From assembly GCA_963930655.1 (NCBI GenBank), contig OZ005600.1, forward strand, positions 14,263,501-14,327,500: a DNA stretch of 64,000 nucleotides, in the 5' to 3' direction. Within the stretch, counting starts at the first letter, position 1. Every line of letters begins with the position of its first letter. The notes beneath the pieces are model-generated. The model was not told the origin of the DNA, made no database searches, and saw only the letters and a list, made by a program, of their open reading frames with translations. The position numbers and the translations under genes are program-made. Below, one piece after another: positions 21,216 through 32,089 of the stretch. The DNA is from Myrica gale (lineage: Eukaryota; Streptophyta; Magnoliopsida; Fagales; Myricaceae).

Positions 21216-23259
21216 ATTTATGCTTAATTGGCTGAAGAGCTGTGCTTTGGAACACTTTTACTTGGTTATCAACACTAAAGTTCGACTCAAGAAATGACTT
21301 TACCACTTTGGAATGGATAGAGAGTGAGAATATATGTTTACACCACACTAGATGCCTGTGTAACTTACCACCTTTAAAAAAATCTAAATGAGAAAGATGA
21401 ATGGGGGGGCTGGGATCCTGAGCTTGAACGTAATTAACTTGAAGTTACTGGTATCATAGTCAAGTTGAGGACCTTTCAACCCTCAGCCGACCCTTAAGTA
21501 ATCTACATTATAGAGTGGATTGACTTGGCTCTGTATCTCTACTTTTAGTAAAATGTCTCTGATATTGTCGTTTTATTTGAATTCTAGAGATTGATCTTTC
21601 TTTGGGTCGTCCTGGGGAGCAATCAATACACAGAGTTTTTGTTGATCCGGGAGGGAGCCATTGTCTTGCGGTTGTTGTTGGTAGTGGAGGCGCTGATACT
21701 TTTTATACTCATGCAAAGTGGACCAAGCCTCGGGTTTTAAGCAAATTGAAAGGTCTAGTAGTTAATGCTGTCGCCTGGAATAGACAACTGATTACAGAAG
21801 GTAAGTTATCCTTGTCTTGGCCTTGGACTTGTTTGATACATTCGAATAAGAGATTTGCATATTAATTAGGTTTACCCATTTTCTGCGATTTCAAAATTCA
21901 GCTTCTACAAAGGAAGTTATTCTTGGGACAGACAACGGCCAACTTCATGAAATTGCCGTGGATGAAAAGGACAAGAAGGAGAAGTATATCAAGTTTCTTA
22001 ATTTACAGAACTTCCAGAAGCTTTCATGGATTTACAGGTACAATCTTTTTCTGCCGTCTCTTCTGGAATAATGTGTATTCGTTGACAGTTGTTGCCTTTT
22101 CTTAAGCTGCTTGTACTAGCGTCTTACTTGTATGTTACGATATGCAGGAAGCAACTAAAAGATTTTGATTTTCCTATTTGTAATACCTGTGCGTCAGGTT
22201 GTGTGCATGTGCTATCCAGTTCAATTTGTTGGTCTGTTGTCCATGGCTTTTCTGGCTGACAATGCTTAATCAGCTACTATGGATTTGCTAGAACAGTTTA
22301 AACGTTATATATTTCAAAGAATATAAGTTTTTTTTTTCTTACATGTAGGTGGACAAAACACTGAAAGGCCATTTTCTGTTAGAGTGGGGTAGGTGTTGCC
22401 CTGAAATGGAATGAAGGTAGAAGATAGATTAACCAAGTCTATCTTGATTTTCAGAAACAGAAATTGAAAGCTAAAGTTTTCTGCAAATGGAATTATCAAT
22501 ATAACTTTGTAACGAAAACATTCACCCTTTTGGTCCTATTGTCTCAAGTGCAGATGGAAACAGCTAGCTTAATCAATGGAACTAGATACTATGTGATGGC
22601 TGTTACTCCTACAAGACTCTACTCTTTCACTGGGATGGGATCGTTGGAGGTGAGTTTACTTATCATGCATTCTTCATTGACCATGTATATTTGAATGACT
22701 TTCAACAATGAACATGTCCGATTGTGCGCTGCACTGTGGAATGATTTATTTTCTGCCTACAGTGTCTTATTGTGCTGCTCTGTCCATTGTAATTTTTTAG
22801 GCTGTTTTTTCAAGTTATTTAGAGCGTACAGTGCATTTCATGGAACTTCCTGGTGAAATACTGAACAGGTAAGTGTTATTGGTTTTTTCTTTCTCCCTTT
22901 TTACGTAATGTTAATACCTTTTTGACAACATCAACTACTAAACTGTAAAGGTGTCATATTTTGAAAATTTTGAATTGGAAGAATGCTTCTCTTCCTTAAA
23001 ATTTTGCACTTGTGTTACTTGCCTGAAGTTTGTCTCCAGTTAATTCTTTTCTATTTTATGAATATGAGGCTTCCTTGCCATTTTGGTCAACTTTCAGTGA
23101 ACTGCATTTCTACATCAAGCAAAGAAGAGCTATACATTTTGCATGGCTTTCTGGAGCTGGTATCTATCATGGTGGCTTAAACTTTGGAGCGCAGCATAGG
23201 TAAGAGTATGAGATTTGTTTTTTCCTTCCTGTTGTGTTAATTACAAACCATTCACTTAG

Positions 23260-24700
23260 GGTAGTGGATTTCTTGCTTTAGTCAATACTGACTTCGTGAT
23301 TTGTTTTTTGGAGCGTGCCCAATGTACGATTTGAATGGAGTTACAAGGCTGGAGGGCAGATAAGGAAAAGAGAAAAGGGAATTCTGTTGCGATTTGGGGA
23401 GAAGCTATCGACCGAAACAGGGGAGAGAAGCGGAGGAATGGGGCACGTGGAAGAGGGGGAGAGCTGGCCAATCTTCGGGTATAACTTCTCAGCCAGAGGA
23501 AAGGAAAGGGGGCTTTTTCACTGTATTTTTCTTTTCTTTGCATTCTCTCTCGTTTTTCCTGCTGCTGTGTTTTTTCTCATGGGTTTCTAAGTACCAAAAA
23601 CTTGGGTTTTGGTTTTATATTGCATCGATTCGAGATTGTAAATTGATGGAGATGCTCTATGTTCATATTCATTGTTATTCATCATTTATAGAGGTGATTT
23701 ATGTTTGAACACTGTGAAATTCTTGAAATGGGTATCTTGTAGACTTTTGGCACATTTTACTCCATTTAAGTGCAAGATTTCATTAAGTCATTATATGCTT
23801 AAAATCTCTTTATGGATGATGAATCTATTCAATCTTTGATAGTTGTGGAGTTTAACGTTTTTTATTTTCCGGTTATTGAATCCTTGAATGGATAGGTAAC
23901 TGAGTAATGTTAGCTCGATGATGTTTATTTTAGATCGAGAATCGGTGCTGGTGAAATCAAAACTCAAGTGTTTTTCCTAAATCTCTTTTCAACCAGATTC
24001 CAAGTTTTCTTCGAAAATTACTGATTGGTTTTTAAATTTCATTCATCTAAAACAGCTCTTGCATAGATCCTTGTGACCCATTCGCTTTGCCTTTAATCCT
24101 TGCAGTTCTTTTCTATCAAAGTGAGTTTTTACTTTTCCTTCCTCTTAGTTTCTTTTTATTTCATTTTCATTTTATTTTACTTTTGTTTTTAGTTTGTTTA
24201 GTTTTCTCTGAAACCTCATTGTCCCTGTGGAAATCGATCTTGGGACTTCACCCTTGTTTACAACTTGACAACTCTTGCACTTGGGAGTAATTCTTTTGTG
24301 AGTCAGCCAATGCTTGTTGCCTCTGATATTGGCTCCCACCCTTATCAACTTTTGCTTCATGATCTGGACACTTGATGTGAGTTGTGCAGTTACTTCCCTA
24401 AAAAAAGTCATATTATTATGCAAAAGTTACCCAAGGAAATTTGCAAATCACGTTCCCATTTTAACTGGAACACTGTGGATCTAATATAGAAAAGGTGCTG
24501 GAAAGTTTAGGTCCTAGAAGTCTATTGTAAGGAGTGAAACATAAATTCCTGATAAGAGAGGACTGTTACATTGGAGAGAGAAGTTATGCAACTGCTTAGC
24601 TTTGAGATATAGGTAATTCATTACTGATCCTCGATAGTTTACTAACCACATTGTGAAATCTGGTAGCCAGTATTTTTATTTAGTATTTATAGTCTTCTTT
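23260..24700. other. Inserted or rearranged sequence replacing VPS18 middle exons
   Basis: Between VPS18 exon remnants. About 23300-23560 is purine-rich on the plus strand (aggaaaggaaaggggg) with no protein family recognised. Near 24220-24290 the wording (gtccctgtggaaatcgatct ... cttgcacttgggagtaatt) resembles the 3' end of LTRs of some plant Ty3/Gypsy elements, which suggests, weakly, a solo or partial LTR. I could not define ends or a target duplication. Confidence 0.3.
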
Positions 24701-24938
24701 CGCTTGTCGATTCAGCAAGGAGAAGCAAAGAAAGCATTGGAAGTTCTTCATAGACCTGCTGTTCCTCTAGACTGTACCTCCATAATCATTGAACTTCTTT
24801 TGCAGTACAAGTTTTCCCCAGACCTCATCATGCTTGATGCATATGAAACTGTGGAGTCATGGATGGCCACAAACAATCTGAACCCGAGGAAACTGATTCC
24901 CGCAATGATGTGTTATTCAAGCGAGCCTCATGCCAAGT

Positions 24939-25715
24939 ATGTGCACCTACTGGCATCTTTGATGAACTCTATGTTCCTTTCACATTGTTGAGACCTGGTT
25001 AACAATTTGATTTCTTTTCAAAATATAAATAGTCGCAACATGCTGCAGGGTGCCTGGTAAAACTTGCACAAGTTCCTGGAAAGTGCAACGGTTCAAAATT
25101 TTGCCAGGATTTTAGACTTTAAAAGTAGTTGCAGCTAACATCTGCAACTGAATATATTTCTCGTGCCAGAACTGTTATCTTATAGTCCATTTGATGCTTC
25201 ACTTGATCCATCAGTCGATAAATTAGCAACCTTGTGCATCTATTTTGGCATGGAACAAATGGATCTCATATAGGACAAATGCAAGCAAGGTAGACCATGC
25301 TTTTAGGTTTTGCTCATGCTAATGATATCACATCTTGTTTCCTGGCAGTTTTCTGGTCACTAAAAGCAACATTTTGTTTGGTTTTATCACAGAAACTAGT
25401 GTACTGATGGGTAATGACATGCATAAATACTCTACGGTAGAACTTGCACCGTGTCCAGGGAACTAGGATGACGCACTGTTTCTTTTTATATTTATTTAAA
25501 GGTAGATAGGGGCACCTAAAATGTACCCAGAACAAAGTTTTTATTTTTTATTAGTCTATTGGGTTATTTGTTCATAATTTTGGAGTGAATAGCAGTCTCT
25601 GTTTTGTGCCTTTTCTTTGAAATAACGTGTCATTTTGAGCGGATCCAACATTTGGCTTATGTGGTCAGGACTCTGTATTTCAATGACAGCTACATCACTT
25701 CAATATCAGGCTCAA
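24939..25715. other. Intron and flank remains of the VPS18 pseudogene
   Basis: AT-rich sequence between the VPS18 exon ending near 24938 and LINE C. It includes short stretches that may be decayed VPS18 intron or exon, but no conserved VPS18 peptide can be read. Confidence 0.35.
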
Positions 25716-27660
25716 CCCACTTTTTTTTTATGATAATTAAGCCAATCTTATTAAAAAGAAGAAAAACCAAGTACACGCAACAACGGAAACAACAGTACAA
25801 GAGAATATACTGAAGAAGCCAAACACAAGCAAACTAGAGAAGCCAACAAAACTCTCCCAAGAAACAAAAACACCCTCAACCCACTAGCCAACCAAACTCT
25901 CCCACCCGCCCTTAGTGCCAACAGAACGCCACAAATGAGTCCCCTAGCAGTCCAGCCCATAGCTTTTAGACTTCTTAGCGAGCGAAGAAGACCCTTCATA
26001 ATTAACCGAAGACTTCAACCCCTTCAACTCCCTGAGCATCCTCCCCCCTGACTTTCTGGACTTTTGTGAAATAAGCGGCACCCGATTGTGTTCCAACGCT
26101 GCAAAGAGGTCCCTCAGTTTTTCCTCTTGACCACCACACGACGCCCCAACCATTTGACCCACAGAGGAAACCATGTCCAAGACCCACGCCGGAGATTCCC
26201 CCCCCCCCCCAACGCTTTACCAGGGAAACTGACCGTCAAGGGTTGAGATTCGAGAGCTGGTTGTACCACCTCCACCAAAGACAACTCCCCCCTACTGTGC
26301 CCGCTGCTTCAAGCACTCCAACCTCCAACTCTAGAGAGTGTGAACTCTCAACACAAGCCAAAGTCTTAGCCCCCGCAGAAGGATCCAACACTGCCAGCCC
26401 CTTCTCGGCAACACAACTTTCCTGAGCGTGGAACTCCTCCGTTGGTACCCCACGCTGGAACTTCCCAGCCTGAAGATCGGCCAGGTCTGGCTCCAAAACG
26501 CAGCCCCCCGACGTCTCCGGCAGGCTAAGAGAGAATCGGGTAAAATCAGCTCCAACTGCTTGTGACTGTTCCGGTGCCGGCGAGTAGCTGGAACCCATCG
26601 CTGTCACCACAGACAGTGTCGCCGGAGGCAAGGCTTCCACCAGTGTAGAGATCCAGTCAGCACCTGAGAACATCTCGGAGGGAACAGAAATGGCGCTACC
26701 GAGAACATCTTGGCACCCGATAACTGAACATCTCGGCAACAACTGAACATCTCAGCACCCGAGAACATCTCCACGGGAACATCTCGGGTCATCCTGCCCC
26801 ACACCCAGCTCGGCCCAACCACCCGGCCCCTCCACACCAGCAGGCGCAACTGGTTCCTGGGTCGAAACCATCACTCTCTTCACACCAGCAGACTCAAACG
26901 ACTGGATCGATGGGCCAGACTCACAGAACCCAGACCCACTGCCCAACTCGAGTGAACCACATGCCAAACAACTCAAAGACTGCCTTGGTTCCTTCCGTTC
27001 TTCCACAACGAGATTGATGAGGTTGTCCAGCTCATCACGCATGCGCATTAAATGCGCCCAGAACTCCCCAGTTGTCCTAGCCGTTTCAGCAGACCCCCCA
27101 ACAGCAACCTTTCAAAGGGAACTCACGTGCCTTGTCAGGTTGTTACCGTTGCCAGCGTAAAGCTCACGAAACTCCCCCACTCCCTCCTCCTTCATCTCTG
27201 GCGAGCCACCCTCACCAGCTGGGCAAAGGAAACACCCTTCCTAACCTTTGACACTGCATGCCTCGCGCTTGAACGACGCATCCCTCCAATAACTGAAATC
27301 ATCTCCTCACATGATTGAGCGAAGGCCTGCCAGCCAAAGCCCGACCGCCCCTTTGGGATCCTTACTGCCCCCCTCCGCCAGTTGTCCCCAAATTCCACCA
27401 ACACTACCTATCTACCATGCTCATTCGAGCATTTCTGGACAAGAAACGCACGCGAGGATTCATTGAACTTCACCGGAATATCTTTGTCTTCGTTCCCCTC
27501 CACCAGTTTGCCAAAGAGATTGGCAAGCCAAACAACCCCATATCTGCCAATACGAACGAAGCTCTGCGATTTCCGACTCGACTCCGATAACGTAACGCTT
27601 GCTAACCGAGAAATGAAACGTCTTCGCCTCAATCACTAAACTACGAAAAAAAGCCATCTA
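25716..27660 (-). mobile_element. L1-type LINE C, ORF1 region kept, EN-RT deleted
   Basis: Minus-strand element beginning with its tail as a T-run at 25719-25728 and a 3' UTR, then jumping directly to the ORF1 part. At about 27100-27657 it reads FFRSLVIEAKTFHFSVS, then VEFGDNWRRGAVRIPKGRSG, the plant LINE ORF1 domain. A long low-complexity linker follows (26.2-27.0 kb), then RELKGLKSSVNYEGSSS near 26010-26060, which precedes the endonuclease in plant LINEs. Endonuclease, RT and RNase H are all missing, so the copy is internally deleted. The linker carries a short repeat array at 26667-26790. Frames are broken. Confidence 0.72.
26667..26790. repeat. GAACATCTCGG short repeat array
   Basis: The word gaacatctcgg, or close variants, occurs six or more times at uneven spacing, often with gcacccgag between. 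It lies in the variable linker of LINE C ORF1 and is read in several frames. Local slippage expansion is the simplest view. Confidence 0.6.
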
Positions 27661-27925
27661 ACAACGAAAAATAGTTGTTTCTAGCTGTTTAAACGGGTAG
27701 AATTAAAATTCCTCTTGTATCGGTCGACTAACCCATTGTAGCGGTCGACTGCTACAACTAGCCGTTTGAATGCAATGGCCAAAAAGTTAGAAAATCTCCA
27801 TACACTGTCATTGGGGACTACAGGCTTGGTCGGCGCCTGGTCGATATAAGAAATTTTTGCTGCCGCTCTAAACCGAAAGTCCATTTTTGACATTTTAAAA
27901 TTTTAATTTAAAAAACCAACTCCCC

Positions 27926-28174
27926 ATTAATATAAAGGACAAATACAAAATCAATCTCTGTGATATACGCGAAAATGGAATTAGTCCTCATGATAAGAAA
28001 AATAAAATTAGTCCCTGTGATTTTAAAAAATGATAAAATCAGTCTCTAATGGAAGACCAACGACAAATGAAAATGGAATCACAGGGATTAATTTTATGTT
28101 TTTCTTAGCATGAGGACTAATTCGATTTTCGTGTATATCACAGAGACTGATTTTGTATGTATCCCTTAATATAA
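27926..28174. mobile_element. Foldback MITE, about 249 bp, arms over 100 bp
   Basis: The left arm (attaatataaaggacaaat ... tctctgtgatatac ... ttagtcctcatg) is matched in reverse by the right arm ending at 28174. Complementarity runs over about 110 bases on each side with a short loop near 28045-28065. The whole could fold into one hairpin. No coding content. It lies in the gap of the VPS18 pseudogene. The superfamily cannot be given without family alignment. Confidence 0.7.
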
Positions 28175-28816
28175 TTAAGGTTTGAGAGTTTATTTAAGGA
28201 TAATTTAAAAACACTTGAAGCACATAATTGTTTGTCAAACTTGTGATAGAAATTGATTGTGCAAAGAGCTACAAGATTATACCTTATAGTCTTGAATCTT
28301 CACTTTTCAGCTCCTTGCATCTTCTTGATCCTTGAGAGTTTGGTTATTCATCTTATGCTCATGTGGCTCTCATCTTGGATTTCTTCAATCAACCAACTCA
28401 ATCATTTTATTGTTATCAGAACATCTATTGTGAATAAAAGCCAACAACTATCTCACATATTTTTTCGTCTTTCTTATGAGAGGATAAGCAATGTGGAAGC
28501 TTAATCCTTAATCCATTATTTGGGTTCTAAATCTGTTTTCTTAACAACTGACCGAGTATTAAAGATCTCAAGGAAGAAAAAGAGTTCAATTACTTAACTC
28601 TAAAACACAACTAATCTCATTCTAATTTCTGCTAGAATTGTATGTAATTCAAACTTCATAATTTGCTCAGTACCCTAAGGGAAATACATGTCGCTGCCTG
28701 CATCAGGCTGGTAGATTCGGATTTGATATTGTTGCTTCGAGATGTATTCTAGTGACAGGATTTTTTTGTCACAAATTTAACTTATTTCCCTCTCCCTTTT
28801 TGAATGAATGTTTCAG
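28175..28816. other. Spacer before the VPS18 3' exons, nothing recognised
   Basis: AT-rich sequence of about 640 bp. Its final part (near 28740-28816) is likely the authentic VPS18 intron leading to the exon at 28817, since it ends in a normal acceptor. Confidence 0.4.
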
Positions 28817-29429
28817 GCAGAGTTTATACTCGATCTACAGAAGCAACTTACGTTACTGGGTGGGGAAGTAAGGAAGGATTCAAATGGTAGCCTAACCGAG
28901 GAATCCATAACTAGCATGAACCCTGCTGATAAGGTCTGTACTTTCATATGGATCCAAGATTTGCATTTTAGCATCATGTATTGGTGTGTATGAAAGAGTT
29001 TACTATGGCTCTAAACAGCCGCTTTGTGTATGTTAAAGTTTCACCGCTCTGTTAATGACCCCCATCATTTGAAGTATGCGTTTGCATGCTTTTATGCTGT
29101 TATTTGGGATGATATTTGGCATGTAATTCATGTATGCTTTCTCCGTCTTCAAGAAAATGCAAAAATCTTTGGGTCCTTGTTACTTTCTAAAACACATGCC
29201 TATAGCTTCTAAAAAATAACCTGAACTGACTAATACATGTTCAATTGACGGGCAGCTCCGATCACAGTTGGATGATTCCATAGCCAGCGAATGCCCGTTT
29301 TGTGGTGACTTGATGATCCGTGAGATCTCTTTGCCCTTTATCCTTCCGGAAGAAGCACATCAGGTTACTTCATGGGAAGTAAAACCGCATAATCTTGGAA
29401 ACCAGAGGAGCTTTTCACTACCTGTATGA

Positions 29430-30380
29430 TTTTGTTCTCCGTATCAGTGTTGGCTGTGCCTGTGTACCCAGTGAGGGATGTTGCTGTCAACAATGATGGT
29501 TGTCAGTTTTCTTTTCTTCCTCCCCCACCCCTCTTTCGCTATTTTGAATTGTATTTTCCTGAAGTCAATTCGATTATGAAGATTGACTTCCGTGTATTAT
29601 GTTTTTTTTGGTTCCCTAAGGCAGTCCCCACATCCCCTGCTGCGCCCCCCCCCCCCCCCCCCCGGTCTCTCTTTTGAGGACAGAAGTCGCCTCCTGTAGT
29701 TATTTAATTTCTTGGATGATTTGGTTTTTGTCCTGTTATCAATTACAGTGATATTGGATAGAATCAAGAGATTCATCGGCACTATTGTTAATTATCAAGT
29801 GCCATTGGTGTGCTTGTGAGCGTAACAGCTTAATTATCAGTTACTTTCTTCTACTTAGCGTATAAGCTTAAGAGCTAGAAGGCAGTTGGCTACTGCCACA
29901 ACTTTTAATGCGACCATAGTGTTCAATCTCTGTGGTGATAATTGTAAGTTATTATTGCTAAACATTTCAAAGAAGATAAGTATGAGGGTTAAGGTAAATC
30001 AGATCCCTCCTACTCCCATGGAAGCAGCCCAACGAGCACTGCTGTGCGTCTCTTGGTGTGTGAATGACATTCCATTCTGTTCGGCTTTCGTTGATTCGAC
30101 TGTGGTAGTGGGGAAAGTTGCCAAAACACAAATTTATCTAATTTTGAAATGCTCGATATTCAAAGCGGGGATTCTATAGGCTAAAGCCAAGATCTTCAAA
30201 GGAGTTTAGAGATTTAATGAGAATCGAGATTATAATTTTTTGTAATTTTCTGTCTATTATGCAATTTAGAAAGAGAACACAATGATTGACTTTATCCCTC
30301 TATGGAATATGGTTCAATGAAGCCCAAAGATGGACCACAACGTAGCCCATATCAAGGCGCTCCACATGGACCCCATATAC
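29430..30380. other. 3' flank of the VPS18 pseudogene, nothing further recognised
   Basis: Holds a run of 19 C (29645-29663) in a pyrimidine-rich stretch and otherwise AT-rich spacer leading into the promoter of the next gene. No gene seen. Confidence 0.4.
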
Positions 30381-30404
30381 CCAATCCAAAGGACAGAAAA
30401 ACTG

Positions 30405-30413
30405 TATTTAAAT
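30405..30413 (+). promoter_or_regulatory. TATA-like box of the 462-aa gene
   Basis: tatttaaat, about 290 bp upstream of the ATG, with a CCAAT word (ccaatcc) about 25 bp before it. A transcription start near 30440 would give a leader of about 260 bp. Inferred only from motif and spacing. Confidence 0.4.
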
Positions 30414-30524
30414 GCTAACAAATCCTGGCAAATTTACCCGTTAAAAAATCAAATCGGAGCGTCTTTAGAAGCCGTTCAGCATCTAACACCTCCGATAAAC
30501 TGCCCCCCACCATCATCTAATTCC

Positions 30525-30535
30525 TCCAACGGTCA
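30525..30535 (+). promoter_or_regulatory. MSA element (G2/M, three-repeat MYB site)
   Basis: tccaacggtca matches the mitosis-specific activator consensus YCYAACGGYYA at all eleven positions, on the sense strand 166 bp before the ATG. A further AACGG core lies on the other strand at about 30472-30476. Such sites are bound by three-repeat MYB factors in genes expressed at G2/M. Confidence 0.6.
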
Positions 30536-30700
30536 AAAATCTGAAAATACAAAAATTTGCCCCCAGACACAATTCTCTCTCTCTCTCTGATCAACATCAA
30601 GAATAGTCTAAGAAATCACAAACCAAACCGCTTCCAGAAACCAACACTCCCGCTCTCTAGAGTCCATTGATCTCCAAAAGCTTGAGACCCAGGAAGAAAA

Positions 30701-32089
30701 ATGACTACTCTTCCATACCCAGATGCCATTAGCGCCCCAGACCTCCAGATATGGAACAATGCAGCTTTTGACAACGACGAATCCGAAGGCTCGGCCCCGA
30801 TTAAAGCTTCTTGGTCTAATGTTTGCGACATGAACCGGTCTGAGTCGCTTGAATCCGATTGCAGCAAAGAAAATCTAAGCCCTCCGGTGGTGAAATCCCC
30901 TGTATCTGCGAAATCTACGGTACCCATCAAACCACTTTGCTTGAATAGCCTTAAAGGGAACTTGCAAGGGAAGCCATTGAAGCTTCTTCTTGAAACCCCA
31001 GTGGTATCAAAGAAAGGATATGAAGAAAAAGAGGAAAAAGAAAGCTTTTGTGATGAAAGGAAGCTTGATTCGGAGATTGAGGAGATTGAAAAGGAGATTA
31101 GTCAGTTATCATCAAGACTTGAAGCGCTTCGGCTCCAAAAGGCCAAGAGAAATGAAATGAATACTGTCAAGAGGCAGGGAAGGATCGTGCTGGCTAAGTT
31201 CGTGGAGCCGAAACAGAGTTTGAACAATTCAGATTTGGTCAGAAACATTGAAGAACCTTTATTGTCAAGCGCGAAGCCGAAGATTAACCGAAGGGGTGTG
31301 AGTTTGGGGCCCTCGGAGATATTTGCAGCAGCCAGAGCTCGCCAACCGTGGAAGCATGAAATAACGCCGGTCCAGCCAATACAGAATCGCCGGAAATCTT
31401 GCTATTGGAAGCTTCAGGATATTGATGAATTAAAAGCGACAAAAGAAAGGGGGAAGAGTGCGAGTGTTAGCCCGAAATCACGGAAAATTATGTCGAAGCT
31501 TCAATCTTCAAGGCAGGCCGCAACGACTGTCGGATCTAAAAGGCCCGTGAAGAAGGAAGATGGGGTTCTTGCATCAATTCAGCCGAAGAAGCTGTTTAAG
31601 GATGGAGAGAAGTCGTTGACAGCAAAGAAGCCAATGAAGCCTGGCAGGGTTGTGGCGAGCCGGTATAATCAGATTGTCAATCAGACCAGTGCGAATTTGA
31701 GACTGAGCGATGGTAGAAAGCGGTCTCTACCGGAGAATGATAAGGATGATACTAGAAGGGTCGATAAAAGACGCACTTCTTCTATAGGGGGATCACGTGG
31801 CAATCAGAGGAAGGAGTGCCGGCTGCAGAAACAGTGGGAGATACCGAGTGAGGTAGTGGTGTTCGAGGGCGAGGGGGATGAGTCTTCAGAGTCAATCGCG
31901 GAGCTGCATGGTGTGCTTCCTAAGATTAGGACAGTACGGTGTGTGAATGAGACCCCAAGAGACTCGGGACCAGCTAAGAGAGTGGCTGAATTGATTCGGA
32001 GGAAATCATTCTTCTGCAATGATGAGGAGGCAGAGCCATCATTTTGTCAGGCTTTGAGATTTGAAGGAGGAGATGCTGAGGAAGAATGA
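30701..32089 (+). CDS. Conserved plant protein, basic, KEN box, probable cell-cycle role, 462 aa
   Basis: A single intact exon of 462 codons. The N-terminal third is acidic and serine-rich with a KEN box (CSKENLSPP, residues 56-58) and several Ser-Pro sites. Residues about 120-150 form a short coiled coil (EIEEIEKEISQLSSRLEAL). The middle holds a conserved-looking patch (RRGVSLGPSEIFAAARARQP, then RRKSCYWKLQDIDE). The remainder is strongly basic, with a C-terminal patch KQWEIPSEVVVF and a closing FFCNDEEAEPSF. No enzyme domain, signal peptide or membrane segment is seen, and the basic stretches suggest the nucleus or chromatin/microtubule binding. The MSA motif upstream and the KEN degron together suggest a protein made at G2/M and removed by APC/C; this is inference. 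By position between a WIP gene and NDB1 it may be the counterpart of Arabidopsis At4g28230 (from memory). Confidence 0.85.
   Translation: MTTLPYPDAISAPDLQIWNNAAFDNDESEGSAPIKASWSNVCDMNRSESLESDCSKENLSPPVVKSPVSAKSTVPIKPLCLNSLKGNLQGKPLKLLLETPVVSKKGYEEKEEKESFCDERKLDSEIEEIEKEISQLSSRLEALRLQKAKRNEMNTVKRQGRIVLAKFVEPKQSLNNSDLVRNIEEPLLSSAKPKINRRGVSLGPSEIFAAARARQPWKHEITPVQPIQNRRKSCYWKLQDIDELKATKERGKSASVSPKSRKIMSKLQSSRQAATTVGSKRPVKKEDGVLASIQPKKLFKDGEKSLTAKKPMKPGRVVASRYNQIVNQTSANLRLSDGRKRSLPENDKDDTRRVDKRRTSSIGGSRGNQRKECRLQKQWEIPSEVVVFEGEGDESSESIAELHGVLPKIRTVRCVNETPRDSGPAKRVAELIRRKSFFCNDEEAEPSFCQALRFEGGDAEEE

Larger units (their letters stand above)
18280..29429 (+). pseudogene. VPS18: VPS18 (class C VPS / HOPS-CORVET subunit) pseudogene with introns
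   Basis: Ordered exons of plant VPS18 can be read: 18280-18454 (GRGVITCMAAGNDVIVLGTS), 21588-21800 (GRPGEQSIHRVFVDPGGSH), 21902-22037, 22554-22649 (NGTRYYVMAVTPTRLYSF), 22801-22868, 23098-23199 (IKQRRAIHFAWLSG), about 24713-24938 (LIMLDAYETVESWM), 28817-28933 (ILDLQKQLTLLG) and 29256-29429 (ECPFCGDLMIREISLPF ... SLPV, stop). Intron borders are mostly GT-AG, so this is a genomic and not a processed copy. It is dead: exon 1 has an in-frame TAA at 18337-18339 after a 12-bp tandem duplication, the exon ending at 22037 has lost bases and shifts frame, and the exons between 23199 and 24713 and between 24938 and 28817 (most of the clathrin-repeat region and the first RING half) are missing. Intact VPS18 works in tethering complexes at the vacuole and late endosome; the working gene must lie elsewhere. 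Confidence 0.88.

Noticed and set aside
23256-23708. Frames of 90-104 codons on both strands
   Set aside because: Purine/pyrimidine-biased stretch opens all frames; no motif or conserved pattern.
24220-24295. Possible Ty3/Gypsy LTR end
   Set aside because: The wording is suggestive, but neither partner LTR, target repeat nor internal sequence is present, so it is not listed as an element.
30571-30590. CT microsatellite as a core promoter signal
   Set aside because: Pyrimidine runs are common in plant leaders; on its own it does not support a specific regulatory call.
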